From Nonomuraea sp. NEAU-A123 (GTDB lineage: Bacteria > Actinomycetota > Actinomycetes > Streptosporangiales > Streptosporangiaceae), in NCBI RefSeq assembly GCF_018603905.1, contig NZ_JAHFZZ010000003.1, forward strand, positions 124,001 through 188,000: a stretch of DNA of 64,000 bases, read 5' to 3'. Below are positions 26,241-34,893 of the stretch, one piece after another. Position 1 is the first letter of the stretch, and each line of letters opens with the position of its first letter. Both the position numbers and the translations under genes were made by a program. The notes under the pieces are model-generated. The model saw nothing but the letters and a program-made list of their open reading frames with translations, had not been told where the DNA came from and did no database searches.

Positions 26241-27926
26241 TCATGATTCGGTAATGGATCGGTAGAGAGACCGGTAGGTTTCGGCAACGCGGCCCCAAGT
26301 ACGCTTGGCGGCCACCTCGGCCCGGCCCGCCTCACCCATCGCCGCGCGCCTGGCAGGGTCCTCCCTGAGACCGGCGAGCGCCTTGGCCAGCGCGGCCGGA
26401 TCGCCCGGCGGCACCAGCAGCCCGGCGCCGTCGGAACCGACCAGCTCGGACAGCGCGGGCAGGTCGCTGAGCACGACCGGCTTGCCGAGCGCCATCGCCT
26501 CGACGGGCTTCAGCGGCGTGACGAGCCGGGTCACCCGCAGGTCCTCGCGCGGGCAGGAGAAGATGTCGATGGCCGCCTGGGCCTGCAGGGCCTCATCGGG
26601 GCCCACCCGTCCCGGCAGGAGCGCGTTCGTCAGCCCCAGCTCCTCGACCAGCTCCAACAGGGCCTCACGCTCGGTGCCGTCGCCCACGATGAGCACCCGC
26701 ACCGGCGAGCCCTCGTCGCGCAGCAGCGCCGCGGCCCGCAGCAGCGTCGCGAACCCCTCGTAGCCCACGATGCTGGACACCGAGCCGACGACGATCTCGT
26801 CCCGCGCGATGCCCATGGCCGACCTGAACGTCTCGCCGTCGTAGGAGGCCGTGAGCAGCGAGTCGTCGACCGCGTTGGGCGCCAGGAAGATCCGCTCTCT
26901 GGGCACGCCCCGCTCGACGATCTCCGTGGCCATCGTCTCGGCCAGCGTGACGACCGCGTCGGCCTCGCGCATCAGGAACGCCTCGCGCTCGCGCTGGAGC
27001 ACGTGCCGCTGGCTGCCGATCCGGGCGGGGTCGCGGGAGGCCCAGGTCTCCTCCAGGAAGCCGCGGACCTCGTAGACGAACGGTGTGCCCGTCCGCTCTC
27101 GTACGGCGTGCGCGATGGAGCCGTTGCGGTGGTCGGTGGCGGCGTGCAGCACCTGGGGCCGGAGCTCCGTGACGAGCTTGGTGACCCCCTCGGCGCCTCT
27201 GATGATCCGCCCCCGGGTCTCGAACGGCATCTCACCGTGCCCGTCGGGCAGCAGCCGGTAGTAGGGGATCCCCTCGAGCTCCTCGAACGGCGGCGCGTCG
27301 GCGTGCCCCTGCAGCATCGGCCAGCCCCAGCTCGTCACCACGTGCGGATCCAGGCCCTTGGCCTGCTGCGCCATGACGATGCGGTGCGTACGGACCGTGT
27401 AGCCGGCCTGCGTGTACGGCAGGGCGTTGGTGACGCAGTGGAGGACCCGTCCGGCCACCCGGTCCACGACGGCCACCTTGGGGCCCGGCGGGATCGGGTC
27501 GGGGCTGATCGCGGCCAGCTCACCCCGGTAGTAGGCGGCCCTGCGCTTGACGAAGGGGTATTTGGTGTGCGCTTCGAGCACAGCCGCGGCCTCGGTGATC
27601 CGGCCCTGGTCCCAGTGCTCCTTGGCCTCGTCCCACGGCCCCTTGAGCACCCGCATGCTGAACTTGCGGACCGCGCGCCTGGCCCGGCGGGCCACCGGCC
27701 AGGCGACCTTGCCCACGACGGGTCGCAGGGCCGGCGGGAGCGACTCGGCCGCCGCCTGCGCGACGCGCACCGGATCGGCCTTCACCTTCGTCAGGACGAC
27801 GCGGGAGACGATGATCGGATGCTGTACGAAGCCCCTGAGAAGGCCGCCGACACCGGCACGAGCGGACTTGGCGGATACCTTGCCGTTAGGTCTGGGAGAG
27901 TCTTCACGACTGGCGTCGGATGCCAC
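26241..27926 (-). CDS. Large glycosyltransferase family 4 protein
   Basis: The product has 561 aa. About 160 N-terminal residues form a basic helical region (PVARRARRAVRKFSMRVLK, WDQGRITEAAAVLEAHTKYP). A GT-B enzyme follows: VLHCVTNALPYTQAGYTVRTH opens the N-terminal lobe, and VGSVSSIVGYEGFATLLRAAALL and RVLIVGDGTEREAL build the donor lobe. TPLKPVEAMALGKPVVLSDLPALSELV is the E-x7-E donor-binding signature. The GTG at 27926 was chosen because it is the last start before the divergent epimerase gene. It probably adds a sugar to a lipid-linked surface glycan. Confidence 0.85.
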   Translation of the reverse strand: MASDASREDSPRPNGKVSAKSARAGVGGLLRGFVQHPIIVSRVVLTKVKADPVRVAQAAAESLPPALRPVVGKVAWPVARRARRAVRKFSMRVLKGPWDEAKEHWDQGRITEAAAVLEAHTKYPFVKRRAAYYRGELAAISPDPIPPGPKVAVVDRVAGRVLHCVTNALPYTQAGYTVRTHRIVMAQQAKGLDPHVVTSWGWPMLQGHADAPPFEELEGIPYYRLLPDGHGEMPFETRGRIIRGAEGVTKLVTELRPQVLHAATDHRNGSIAHAVRERTGTPFVYEVRGFLEETWASRDPARIGSQRHVLQREREAFLMREADAVVTLAETMATEIVERGVPRERIFLAPNAVDDSLLTASYDGETFRSAMGIARDEIVVGSVSSIVGYEGFATLLRAAALLRDEGSPVRVLIVGDGTEREALLELVEELGLTNALLPGRVGPDEALQAQAAIDIFSCPREDLRVTRLVTPLKPVEAMALGKPVVLSDLPALSELVGSDGAGLLVPPGDPAALAKALAGLREDPARRAAMGEAGRAEVAAKRTWGRVAETYRSLYRSITES

Positions 27927-27982
27927 GCGGTGACCGTACCATAGGCAGCGTTTTTTCCCTTCCGCTATGAAAGGCGAGGTCA

Positions 27983-29113
27983 ATGAGGGAGAACCCCCTG
28001 GTCCTGCACGTTCTGGGCGCCCGTCCCAACTTCGTGAAAGCGGCCCCGGTGGTGCGAGCACTCGGTGAACTCGGCGTGCGGCAGGGCATCATCCACACCG
28101 GTCAGCACTACGACGCGCTGATGTCCGACGTGTTCTTCGCCGATCTGGGGCTCCCGGATCCGGTGGCCAACCTCGGGGTCGGCTCGGGCAGCCACGCGAA
28201 GCAGACCGCGGCGCTGCTCGTCGGCCTGGAGGAGGTCGTCCTCGAGCACGATCCCGACCTGGTGGTGGTCTACGGCGACGTGAACTCGACGCTGGCCGCG
28301 ATCCTGGTCTGCGCCAAGCTGGGGATCCGCACCGCGCACGTCGAGGCGGGCCTGCGCTCCTTCGACCGGGGCATGCCGGAGGAGGTCAACAGGATCGTCA
28401 CCGACTCCCTGTCGGACCTGCTCTTCGCCACCTCGCCCGACGCGCTCTCGCATCTGGCGGCCGAGGGCGTGCCCGCCGCCAAGGTGCACCTGGTGGGCAA
28501 CCCCATGATCGACAGCCTCTTCTCCGCGCTGCCCTCGCTGGACCCGGCGCCCGTGGTGGCGCGGCTGGGCATACCGGCTCGTTATGCCGTGGCGACCCTG
28601 CACCGCCCGGCGAACGTGGACACCCCCGAGGCCGCCAAGGAGCTGGTCTCGGCCGTGCTGGAGGTCGCCCACCAGATCCCGATCGTGGTGCCGATCCATC
28701 CCAGGGGGCGGACCCGGCTGGCCGAGGCGGGCCTGGTCGACGGGCCCTCGGTCAAGGTCATCGAGCCGCTGGGCTACGTGGACTTCCTCTCGCTCGTCCG
28801 GGGGGCCGCGCTGGTGGTCACCGACTCGGGTGGCGTGCAGGAGGAGACGACGATGCTGGGCGTGCCGTGCCTGACGGTCCGGCCCAACACCGAGCGGCCG
28901 ATCACGATCACCCACGGGACGAACCGCCTCGTCACCCCGGCCCTGCTGCCGGCCGCCGCCGGGAAGGCCCTGTCCGACGGGGCCGCGACGCCGTCGGGTG
29001 AGCTGCCGCCGCTGTGGGACGGCGCCGCCGGGCCGCGCATCGCCCGGGTCATCTCGGCCTGGCTCAAGGGGGACAACCTCTCGCCAGCCGCACAGGGTGT
29101 GCGTTCCGAATAA
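27983..29113 (+). CDS. wecB: UDP-N-acetylglucosamine 2-epimerase (non-hydrolysing)
   Basis: The 376-residue GT-B-fold enzyme inverts C2 of UDP-GlcNAc to give UDP-ManNAc. Family marks are LHVLGARPNFVKAAPVVRAL, HTGQHYDALMSDVFF, VYGDVNSTLAA, HVEAGLRSFDRGMPEEVNR and DSGGVQEETTMLGVPCLTVR with the usual acidic active-site residues. GCGAGGTCA lies just before the ATG. It is divergent from the large GT4 gene across 56 bp and supplies substrate for the dehydrogenase of this locus. Confidence 0.94.
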   Translation: MRENPLVLHVLGARPNFVKAAPVVRALGELGVRQGIIHTGQHYDALMSDVFFADLGLPDPVANLGVGSGSHAKQTAALLVGLEEVVLEHDPDLVVVYGDVNSTLAAILVCAKLGIRTAHVEAGLRSFDRGMPEEVNRIVTDSLSDLLFATSPDALSHLAAEGVPAAKVHLVGNPMIDSLFSALPSLDPAPVVARLGIPARYAVATLHRPANVDTPEAAKELVSAVLEVAHQIPIVVPIHPRGRTRLAEAGLVDGPSVKVIEPLGYVDFLSLVRGAALVVTDSGGVQEETTMLGVPCLTVRPNTERPITITHGTNRLVTPALLPAAAGKALSDGAATPSGELPPLWDGAAGPRIARVISAWLKGDNLSPAAQGVRSE

Positions 29114-29181
29114 GCCCCTCATTCCGTACGGTCCCCGCCGTACCATGACATACCTCCGCTAAGCGATAAGGCGCGTATCCC

Positions 29182-31218
29182 ATGGCCGAAACCCCCGAAG
29201 AGCCCACGTACCAGCGACTCGGTCCGGTGAACTGGCTGCCCGAGGAGCGCAAGCTCGTCGAGCGCTACGAGGTGGAGGTCAGGGAGCTGCGCCGCAGGCT
29301 GGAGATAGCCGAGGCCAAGGCCGCCTACGCCACCTGGAAGCTGGCGGCCACCCAGGCCAAGCGGACGTTCAAGCTGGGTGAGGCGCTGGGGTCGAAGAGT
29401 CCGGGCAAGGTGCTGGAGGCGGTCAGGTCCAAGGACCAGGCGCCCGCGGCGCCGACCCCGGTCACCGAGGCCGTCGAGACGGCCAACCACCGGCCGCCGC
29501 TGGTCGAGGTGCCGACCGTGAAGTGGCCGACCGGGCCGGTGAACCGGCCCGACCTCAAGGTGGCCGTCATCCTGGACGACTTCTCGCGGATGGCGTTCAA
29601 GTACGAGTGGGACCAGATCGAGTTCGGGCTCAAGGACTGGCCGGAGATCTTCGCCGAGAAGCGGCCCGACCTGCTGTTCTGCGAGTCGGCCTGGCACGGG
29701 AACCAGGGCCGCTGGCGCTACCAGATGACCGGGACGAACGCCCCCAAGGACCCGCTGCGCGACCTCGTGGCGTGGTGTCGTGCCGAAGGGATCCCGACGG
29801 TCTTCTGGAACAAGGAGGACCCGCCGAACTTCGAGTTCTTCATCGACACGGCCAGGCTGTTCGACTACGTGTTCACCTGCGACGGTGACATGCTGCCGAA
29901 ATATCGTGAAACTCTGGGCCACGATCGGGTGGACGTGCTCCAGTTCGCCGCTCAGCCCCGCGTGCACAACCCGATCCAGCAGCGGCAGGGCCGCCTGCAC
30001 GACGTCGTCTTCGCCGGCATGTACTTCCGCGACAAGCATCCCGAACGCCGCGAGCAGATGGAGACGGTCGTCGACCCGATCCGCGAGCTGGGCCTGCACA
30101 TCTTCGCCCGCAACGGCGAGGTCGACGAGAAGTACGCCTGGCCGGAGAAGTACCGTCCGCACATCGTGGGCGAGCTCCCCTACGACCAGATGCTCGCGGC
30201 CTACCGCATGTACAAGGTCTTCCTCAACGTCAACTCGGTGCTCGACTCGCCCACGATGTGCGCGCGCCGCGTGTTCGAGCTGTCGGCCTGCTCGACGCCG
30301 GTCGTCTCGGGCTGGTCCCGGGCGATCGAGGAGACGTTCGGCGAGCTGCTGCCGATCGCCCGCGAGCCGGTCGAGTCGTACAACCAGGTGCTGCACCTGA
30401 TCAACAGCCCGGAGCTGCGGGCCCGCATGGGGCACCTGGCGATGCGCGAGGTGTTCGACAAGCACCTGTTCACCCACCGGGTGGACCAGATACTCCAGTT
30501 CCTCGGGCGGCCCGTCTCGACGCGGCCCCGGTCGATCTCCGTGGTGCTGCCGACCAACCGGGCCGCGCAGATCGAGCACGCGATCTCCTCGGTGGCCAAG
30601 CAGATCCACCGGCCGCTGCAGCTCGTCATGGTCCTGCACGGCCTGGACATCGACCCGGTGGTGGTGGCCGACAAGGCCCGCATGGCGGGCATCTCCGACG
30701 TCGTCGTGCTGCCCGCCTCGGCCGAGCTGTCACTCGGCGCCTGCATGAACCTGGGCATCTCCGCCGCCGAAGGCGAACTGATCGCCAAGATGGACGACGA
30801 CAACCTGTACGGCGAGCACTACCTGTCGGACCTGGTCAGGTCGTTCGACTACACCGACGCGGAGCTCATCGGCAAGGGCGCCCACTACGCCTACTTCGAG
30901 GGCCTCAACACCACCATGCTGCGGCTGCCGGGACTGGAGCACCGCTACTCCTTCCTCGTGCAGGGCGGGACGTTCCTTGGCAAGGCGGACATGTTCCGGT
31001 CGTACGGCTTCGCGGACATCACCCGGGGCGAGGACACGCACCTGGTCCGCAGGCTGAAGGAGGACAGCGTCAAGATCTACTCCGCGGACCGGTTCAACTT
31101 CGTCTACTGGCGCAGCGCCGACGCCGCCATGCACACCTGGCAAGCCGACCACATCAAGCTCACCCGCAACGCCCAGTTTTCCTTTGTGGGTCGGCCAGAC
31201 GCGCACGTGCTTGTTTGA
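29182..31218 (+). CDS. Two-domain glycosyltransferase: CgeB-like GT-B plus C-terminal GT2
   Basis: The product has 678 aa. It starts with a coiled coil (LVERYEVEVRELRRRLEIAE). A CgeB-type domain follows at about residues 130-440: KVAVILDDFSRMAFKYEW, PTVFWNKEDPPNFEFFIDTA, HDVVFAGMYFRDKHPERR, ELSACSTPVVSGWSRAIEE. A GT-A/GT2 domain occupies about 450-660 (ISVVLPTNRAAQIEHAISSV, LIAKMDDDNLYG with a DDD metal motif). Two transferase modules in one chain suggest synthesis of a disaccharide repeat, as in bifunctional polymerases. Acceptor unknown. It lies 68 bp after wecB and is probably co-transcribed. Confidence 0.85.
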   Translation: MAETPEEPTYQRLGPVNWLPEERKLVERYEVEVRELRRRLEIAEAKAAYATWKLAATQAKRTFKLGEALGSKSPGKVLEAVRSKDQAPAAPTPVTEAVETANHRPPLVEVPTVKWPTGPVNRPDLKVAVILDDFSRMAFKYEWDQIEFGLKDWPEIFAEKRPDLLFCESAWHGNQGRWRYQMTGTNAPKDPLRDLVAWCRAEGIPTVFWNKEDPPNFEFFIDTARLFDYVFTCDGDMLPKYRETLGHDRVDVLQFAAQPRVHNPIQQRQGRLHDVVFAGMYFRDKHPERREQMETVVDPIRELGLHIFARNGEVDEKYAWPEKYRPHIVGELPYDQMLAAYRMYKVFLNVNSVLDSPTMCARRVFELSACSTPVVSGWSRAIEETFGELLPIAREPVESYNQVLHLINSPELRARMGHLAMREVFDKHLFTHRVDQILQFLGRPVSTRPRSISVVLPTNRAAQIEHAISSVAKQIHRPLQLVMVLHGLDIDPVVVADKARMAGISDVVVLPASAELSLGACMNLGISAAEGELIAKMDDDNLYGEHYLSDLVRSFDYTDAELIGKGAHYAYFEGLNTTMLRLPGLEHRYSFLVQGGTFLGKADMFRSYGFADITRGEDTHLVRRLKEDSVKIYSADRFNFVYWRSADAAMHTWQADHIKLTRNAQFSFVGRPDAHVLV

Positions 31219-31220
31219 TT

Positions 31221-31334
31221 TTCTTTTACGGCCAGCCCGGTGAGCCCCAAACGCCGTACGGGGCTGGGGGCTGTCCAGGGGCACGCTTCTCCGGTGGAGC
31301 GGGTTCCGCGCCGTGACGTGCGTCTTCTTGGCCG
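31221..31334 (-). repeat. Structured intergenic repeat, copy A
   Basis: This 114-bp stretch shares with copy B (46435-46547) a TTACGGC start, the block TCCAGGGGCACG and a 27-bp block (31308-31334) with 25 identities that ends ACGTGCGTCTTCTTGGCCG. Between TTACGGC and TCCAGG both copies hold a nested hairpin of unlike sequence; here CAGCCC/GGGCTG encloses AGCCCC/GGGGCT. GCACG and CGTGC in the constant blocks could pair as well. It lies after the 3' ends of two converging genes. Both copies have a leftward gene on their right. It may be a transcribed element, a terminator type or a mobile repeat. Confidence 0.7.
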
Positions 31335-31403
31335 GTGGAGTTGTCGCCGCTCTCCCGCCGTTCGACTGGTCGGGCTGGGCCGCCGCAGGCCGCAGGCCGC
31401 AGG

Positions 31404-32588
31404 TCAGAGCGGGTAGTTCTTCAGCTTGATGGCGTTCGCTGCCTTCGTGGTCAGGTTGTTCAGCAGGCGGATCAGCACCTTCGTCGTCAGGATTCTGTAG
31501 GCGGCGTCGCGGATGGTGATTCCCCGCCGCGTCTTCGGGGCGAAGAAGCCGCCCGCGTTGCCAGCTATGCGCTGGCACGCCTTGGCGTACGGGCGGATGG
31601 CCGTCTCGTAGGCGGCGAAAGCCGCTTCGTGGTCGCCGTCGGCCGCGGCCAGTTCGCCGGCCAGGACGTAGGAGGCGATCAACGACATGCCCGCGCCCAT
31701 GCCGCCCATGGTGGCGCCGTAGCCCGCGTCTCCCACCAGGGCCACTCGGCCCTTGGTGTAGTGGTCCATGTGGACCATGCTGATCGAGTCGAAATAGAAG
31801 GTGTTCGACCCGTCGAGCGCCTTCAGGTGGGTCGGCACTTCCCAGCCCATTCCCGCGCAGGCCTTCGCCACGAGTTGCTTCTGGTGGGCGATGTCCCTGT
31901 GGTGATAGGCCAGCGGCGGCGAGGTGAAGACGAGGGTGACGCCGCCGCCTTCTGGGGCGGCGTGAACCGCGGCGCCCCGGCCGGGCTCGCTGTAGATGAC
32001 CGTGCGCTCCACGGGGTTCAGAAGATCCGGCACGCTGTAGAGGGCGACGTAATAGCCCGAGGACTTGACGTAGTCGTCCTCGGGGCCGAAGGCGAGGCGC
32101 CTGACGTTCGAGTGCAGGCCGTCGGCGCCGATCACCAGGTCGTAGGTGCCCTTCCTGCCGCTGTCGAGGGTGATGTCCACGCCGTCGGCGGTCTCCGTGA
32201 GCGTGGCGATCGAGCCGTCGAAGATGTACTCGGCGCGGTCCTTGGTCAGGGTGTACAGCAGGCGGCTCAGGTCGCCTCGGGCGATCTCCACGGTGCCGCC
32301 GGCGAACGAGGCGGGCAGGGACACCTTCGTGGCGCCGGTGCCGTCGATGATCTCCAGGGGGCCGGGGGCGGTCTGCCAGCGGCGGATCTCCTCCAGGATG
32401 CCCATCCGCTTCAGCATGGTCATGTGGGCGTCGCCGCGGAAGTCGACCGCCTGGCCGCCCTCGCGCAGGGCCGGGGCGCGCTCCACGACCGTGACCCGGT
32501 GGCCGGAGCGGGTCAGCCAGTAGGCGAGCGCGGGGCCTGCCAGGCTGGCGCCGGAGATCAGGATGTTCTTGCTGTTCTTGCTGTTCAT
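31404..32588 (-). CDS. FAD-dependent monooxygenase (PHBH/aromatic hydroxylase type)
   Basis: The 394-residue flavoprotein has the GxGxxG-type opening ILISGASLAGPALAYWLTRSG, the DG motif YDLVIGADGLHSNVRRLAFG and the FAD-binding GD motif GRVALVGDAGYGATMGGMG. These place it with class A NAD(P)H-dependent hydroxylases, as found in tetracycline-inactivating and secondary-metabolite enzymes. No biosynthetic cluster surrounds it, so the substrate is open. The ATG at 32588 was chosen from the MNSKNSKNILISGA N-terminus with GGGAG upstream; upstream in-frame starts would add a non-conserved basic tail. Confidence 0.88.
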   Translation of the reverse strand: MNSKNSKNILISGASLAGPALAYWLTRSGHRVTVVERAPALREGGQAVDFRGDAHMTMLKRMGILEEIRRWQTAPGPLEIIDGTGATKVSLPASFAGGTVEIARGDLSRLLYTLTKDRAEYIFDGSIATLTETADGVDITLDSGRKGTYDLVIGADGLHSNVRRLAFGPEDDYVKSSGYYVALYSVPDLLNPVERTVIYSEPGRGAAVHAAPEGGGVTLVFTSPPLAYHHRDIAHQKQLVAKACAGMGWEVPTHLKALDGSNTFYFDSISMVHMDHYTKGRVALVGDAGYGATMGGMGAGMSLIASYVLAGELAAADGDHEAAFAAYETAIRPYAKACQRIAGNAGGFFAPKTRRGITIRDAAYRILTTKVLIRLLNNLTTKAANAIKLKNYPL

Positions 32589-32685
32589 CGGGGTGCTCCC
32601 TCGTCGTCGTCTTCCGATGACAGGAAGCCTCGGCGAGGGCGCGCACCGCGCACGCACCGCCCACGCACCGGCGGTCAGGGTGGTG

Positions 32686-33387
32686 TCAGCGGGTAATGCG
32701 GGCCAGGTTCTGGTCGGCCAGGCCGGCGAGTTCGTACAGGTCGGCGGGCTCCACCTGCTGCCCGACGACGAGCATGCTCATGATGACCTTGCCGCGCCGG
32801 ATGACCACCGAGCCGACCTGCGCGTCGCTGTGGCCGCCCGACGCGGTGGTCAGGTAGGCGCGCGACTCGTCGCCCCGCCTGGGCATGTCCAGTGCGCGCG
32901 TGCGGTAGGTCACCCGCGTGCCCTGCACGACGGCCCCGTAGGCGGCGCACTGCGCGGGCAGGGGCGCGGGGAAGGCGGCCGCGGGCATCGACACCAGCGC
33001 CTGGGTGATCGAGCCGTGGTCGGAGGAGAACGCGACCACGGCGGCGGGCGCGCGGCCGACCTCGGGCTTGGCGGCGTCGAGCCGGGCGGCCCCGGCGCAC
33101 TCGGGCCGGTCGAGCTTGGCCTGGCGGACGGCGTCGAGCCCCTGCTTGGTGGACTTGAGCGAGCCGAACGCCCCGATCTCCGGCCCGTACGCCAGGCTCA
33201 TGCCCTTGGGGGTGGGCAGCAGGCCGGCCCGGAGCCTGGCCGCGCCGGGCGCGGGCCGGGACGGGGACGGGGACGGGGCGGCCGACGGGGGCGCGGACGG
33301 CTTCGGGGGCGCCTCCACGACCTCGTCGGCGGCACATCCCGACATGACCATCATGCTCAGACAAAGGATGGAAAAGGCCTTAAGCAT
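32686..33387 (-). CDS. Secreted lipoprotein of unknown function
   Basis: The 233-residue precursor has a short signal peptide ending in a lipobox (SMMVMSGC; the cysteine would be residue 18). A Pro/Ser/Ala stretch (PPKPSAPPSAAPSPSPS) follows as wall-spanning linker, then a globular domain with two cysteines (CAGAARL and CAAYGAV), possibly a disulfide. The domain's shape recalls the small extracytoplasmic sensor-like domains of actinobacterial lipoproteins, but no family is firmly recognised. GAGGTGGAGAATTC precedes the ATG. Confidence 0.75.
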   Translation of the reverse strand: MLKAFSILCLSMMVMSGCAADEVVEAPPKPSAPPSAAPSPSPSRPAPGAARLRAGLLPTPKGMSLAYGPEIGAFGSLKSTKQGLDAVRQAKLDRPECAGAARLDAAKPEVGRAPAAVVAFSSDHGSITQALVSMPAAAFPAPLPAQCAAYGAVVQGTRVTYRTRALDMPRRGDESRAYLTTASGGHSDAQVGSVVIRRGKVIMSMLVVGQQVEPADLYELAGLADQNLARITR

Positions 33388-33462
33388 GAATTCTCCACCT
33401 CACTCAAGCGACTTACCATAAAACGCTAGAGGAAGTGCGGACTAACGAGCTGAGTAACGGCG

Positions 33463-34824
33463 CTATTCGCGGAATTCAGGGGTTTCGCGAACGACTTCGG
33501 AATTTGCTCCATTGGGTGTGGGTGATACGGGTACGACTTGCTCCGCCGCGGGCCGGTTGAGCAGTGTCCTGGCCAGGCCCAGACCGGCGCCGCCGAGCGT
33601 GAGCGCCTTGGCCAGCATCTCCTCCACGCCCTGGGCACCGTTGAGCACCACCATGTGCTCGACGTTGCCGAACGCCTTGGCGCCCGCCTCGACCACCTCG
33701 GGCCAGCGCTCGGCGAGCTGCTGGGCGACGACCGCCTCCTGGTTGCTGGCCAGCGCGTCGGCGCGGGCCTTGATGGCGTCGGCCTGCGCCAGGCCCTTGG
33801 CCCGCGCGGCGTCCGCCTCGGCCATGCCGCGCAGCCTGGTCGACTCGGCCTCGGCCTCCCCGCGCAGCCGGATGCTCTCCGCCTCGGCCTGAGCCCGCGA
33901 CACGGCGGCGCGCCGGTCCGCGTCGGCCAGCGTGACCTGCTCGTAGGCCCGCGCGTCGGCCGGCCTGCGTACCTCTCCTTCCAGGCGCTTCTCGGCGAGC
34001 TGCGCCTCCAGCTCGGCGGCCGTCGTCTGCTGGACCACGACCTGCTGGCGCGCGGTGGCGTCGGCGAGCGGCCCGGCCTGCTTCGCCTCGGCCGAGGCCC
34101 GGTCCATCTCCGCCTGGTAGCCGGCCTGCCGGATGCGGGCCTCGCGGATCGCGGCGGACTTCTTGATCTGGGCCTCCTGCTCGGCGGCGTTGGCCTCCTG
34201 GTCGCGCTGCGCCTCGGCGGTCCTGGCCAGCGCCGACACGGCGGCGGCGTGCGGGCGGCCGAGGTTGAGGATGTAGCCGGTGGCGTCCTCGATCTCCTGG
34301 ACCTGCATCGAGTCGACGATCAGGCCGAGCTTGCTCATCTCGTCGGAGGAGGAGGTGCGGATCTCGTTGGTGAGCGCGTCGCGGTTGATGATCAGGTCCT
34401 CGACCGTGAGGTTGCCGATGATCGAGCGGAGGTGTCCGGAGAAGAGCTGGTGTGTCTTGTCGTCCACGGTCTTCTGCTGATCGAGGAAACGCCGCGCCGC
34501 GTTGGCGATGGAGGCGAAGTCGTCGCCCACCTTGTAGATGACCACCCCGCGTACGTGCACGGGGATGCCCTGCTTGGTCACGCACTTGACTTCGAGCGCG
34601 GAGACCCGGCTGTCGAGCGAGATGCGGCGCGCGGTCTGGAACCCGGGGATGACCAGCGCGCCCTTACCCGTGACGATCTTGAAGCCGAGTGTCTCCCTGC
34701 CGCGCGCGCCTAAGCCGGAGATGATGATCGCCTCGTTGGGCTCGGCGACGCGCCAGATCAGTTTGAAGGCGAGGATGGCGACGAGGACCAGAGCGGCGAC
34801 GATGCCGGTGGGGATCAAGTCCAT
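33463..34824 (-). CDS. Flotillin-like SPFH/Band-7 protein, second paralogue
   Basis: The product has 453 aa: one N-terminal membrane hairpin or helix (GIVAALVLVAILAFKLIWRV), an SPFH domain with VAEPNEAIIISGLGARGRET and VKCVTKQGIPVHVRGVVIYKVGD, and a long Ala/Glu/Gln coiled coil (AEAESIRLRGEAEAESTRLRG). The C-terminus (WPEVVEAGAKAFGNVEHMVVLNGAQG) is flotillin-like. Flotillins scaffold ordered membrane microdomains. It is about 70% similar to the neighbouring upstream gene, with a shorter coiled coil. The C-terminal DNA is nearly the same in both, so they are a tandem duplication. Confidence 0.9.
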   Translation of the reverse strand: MDLIPTGIVAALVLVAILAFKLIWRVAEPNEAIIISGLGARGRETLGFKIVTGKGALVIPGFQTARRISLDSRVSALEVKCVTKQGIPVHVRGVVIYKVGDDFASIANAARRFLDQQKTVDDKTHQLFSGHLRSIIGNLTVEDLIINRDALTNEIRTSSSDEMSKLGLIVDSMQVQEIEDATGYILNLGRPHAAAVSALARTAEAQRDQEANAAEQEAQIKKSAAIREARIRQAGYQAEMDRASAEAKQAGPLADATARQQVVVQQTTAAELEAQLAEKRLEGEVRRPADARAYEQVTLADADRRAAVSRAQAEAESIRLRGEAEAESTRLRGMAEADAARAKGLAQADAIKARADALASNQEAVVAQQLAERWPEVVEAGAKAFGNVEHMVVLNGAQGVEEMLAKALTLGGAGLGLARTLLNRPAAEQVVPVSPTPNGANSEVVRETPEFRE

Positions 34825-34893
34825 GGCTACTCCCAGGAAGAAGTCACTGCCGACCAGACTTCCCGGCTCACCTGTTTGTGATGGTACGCCGGG

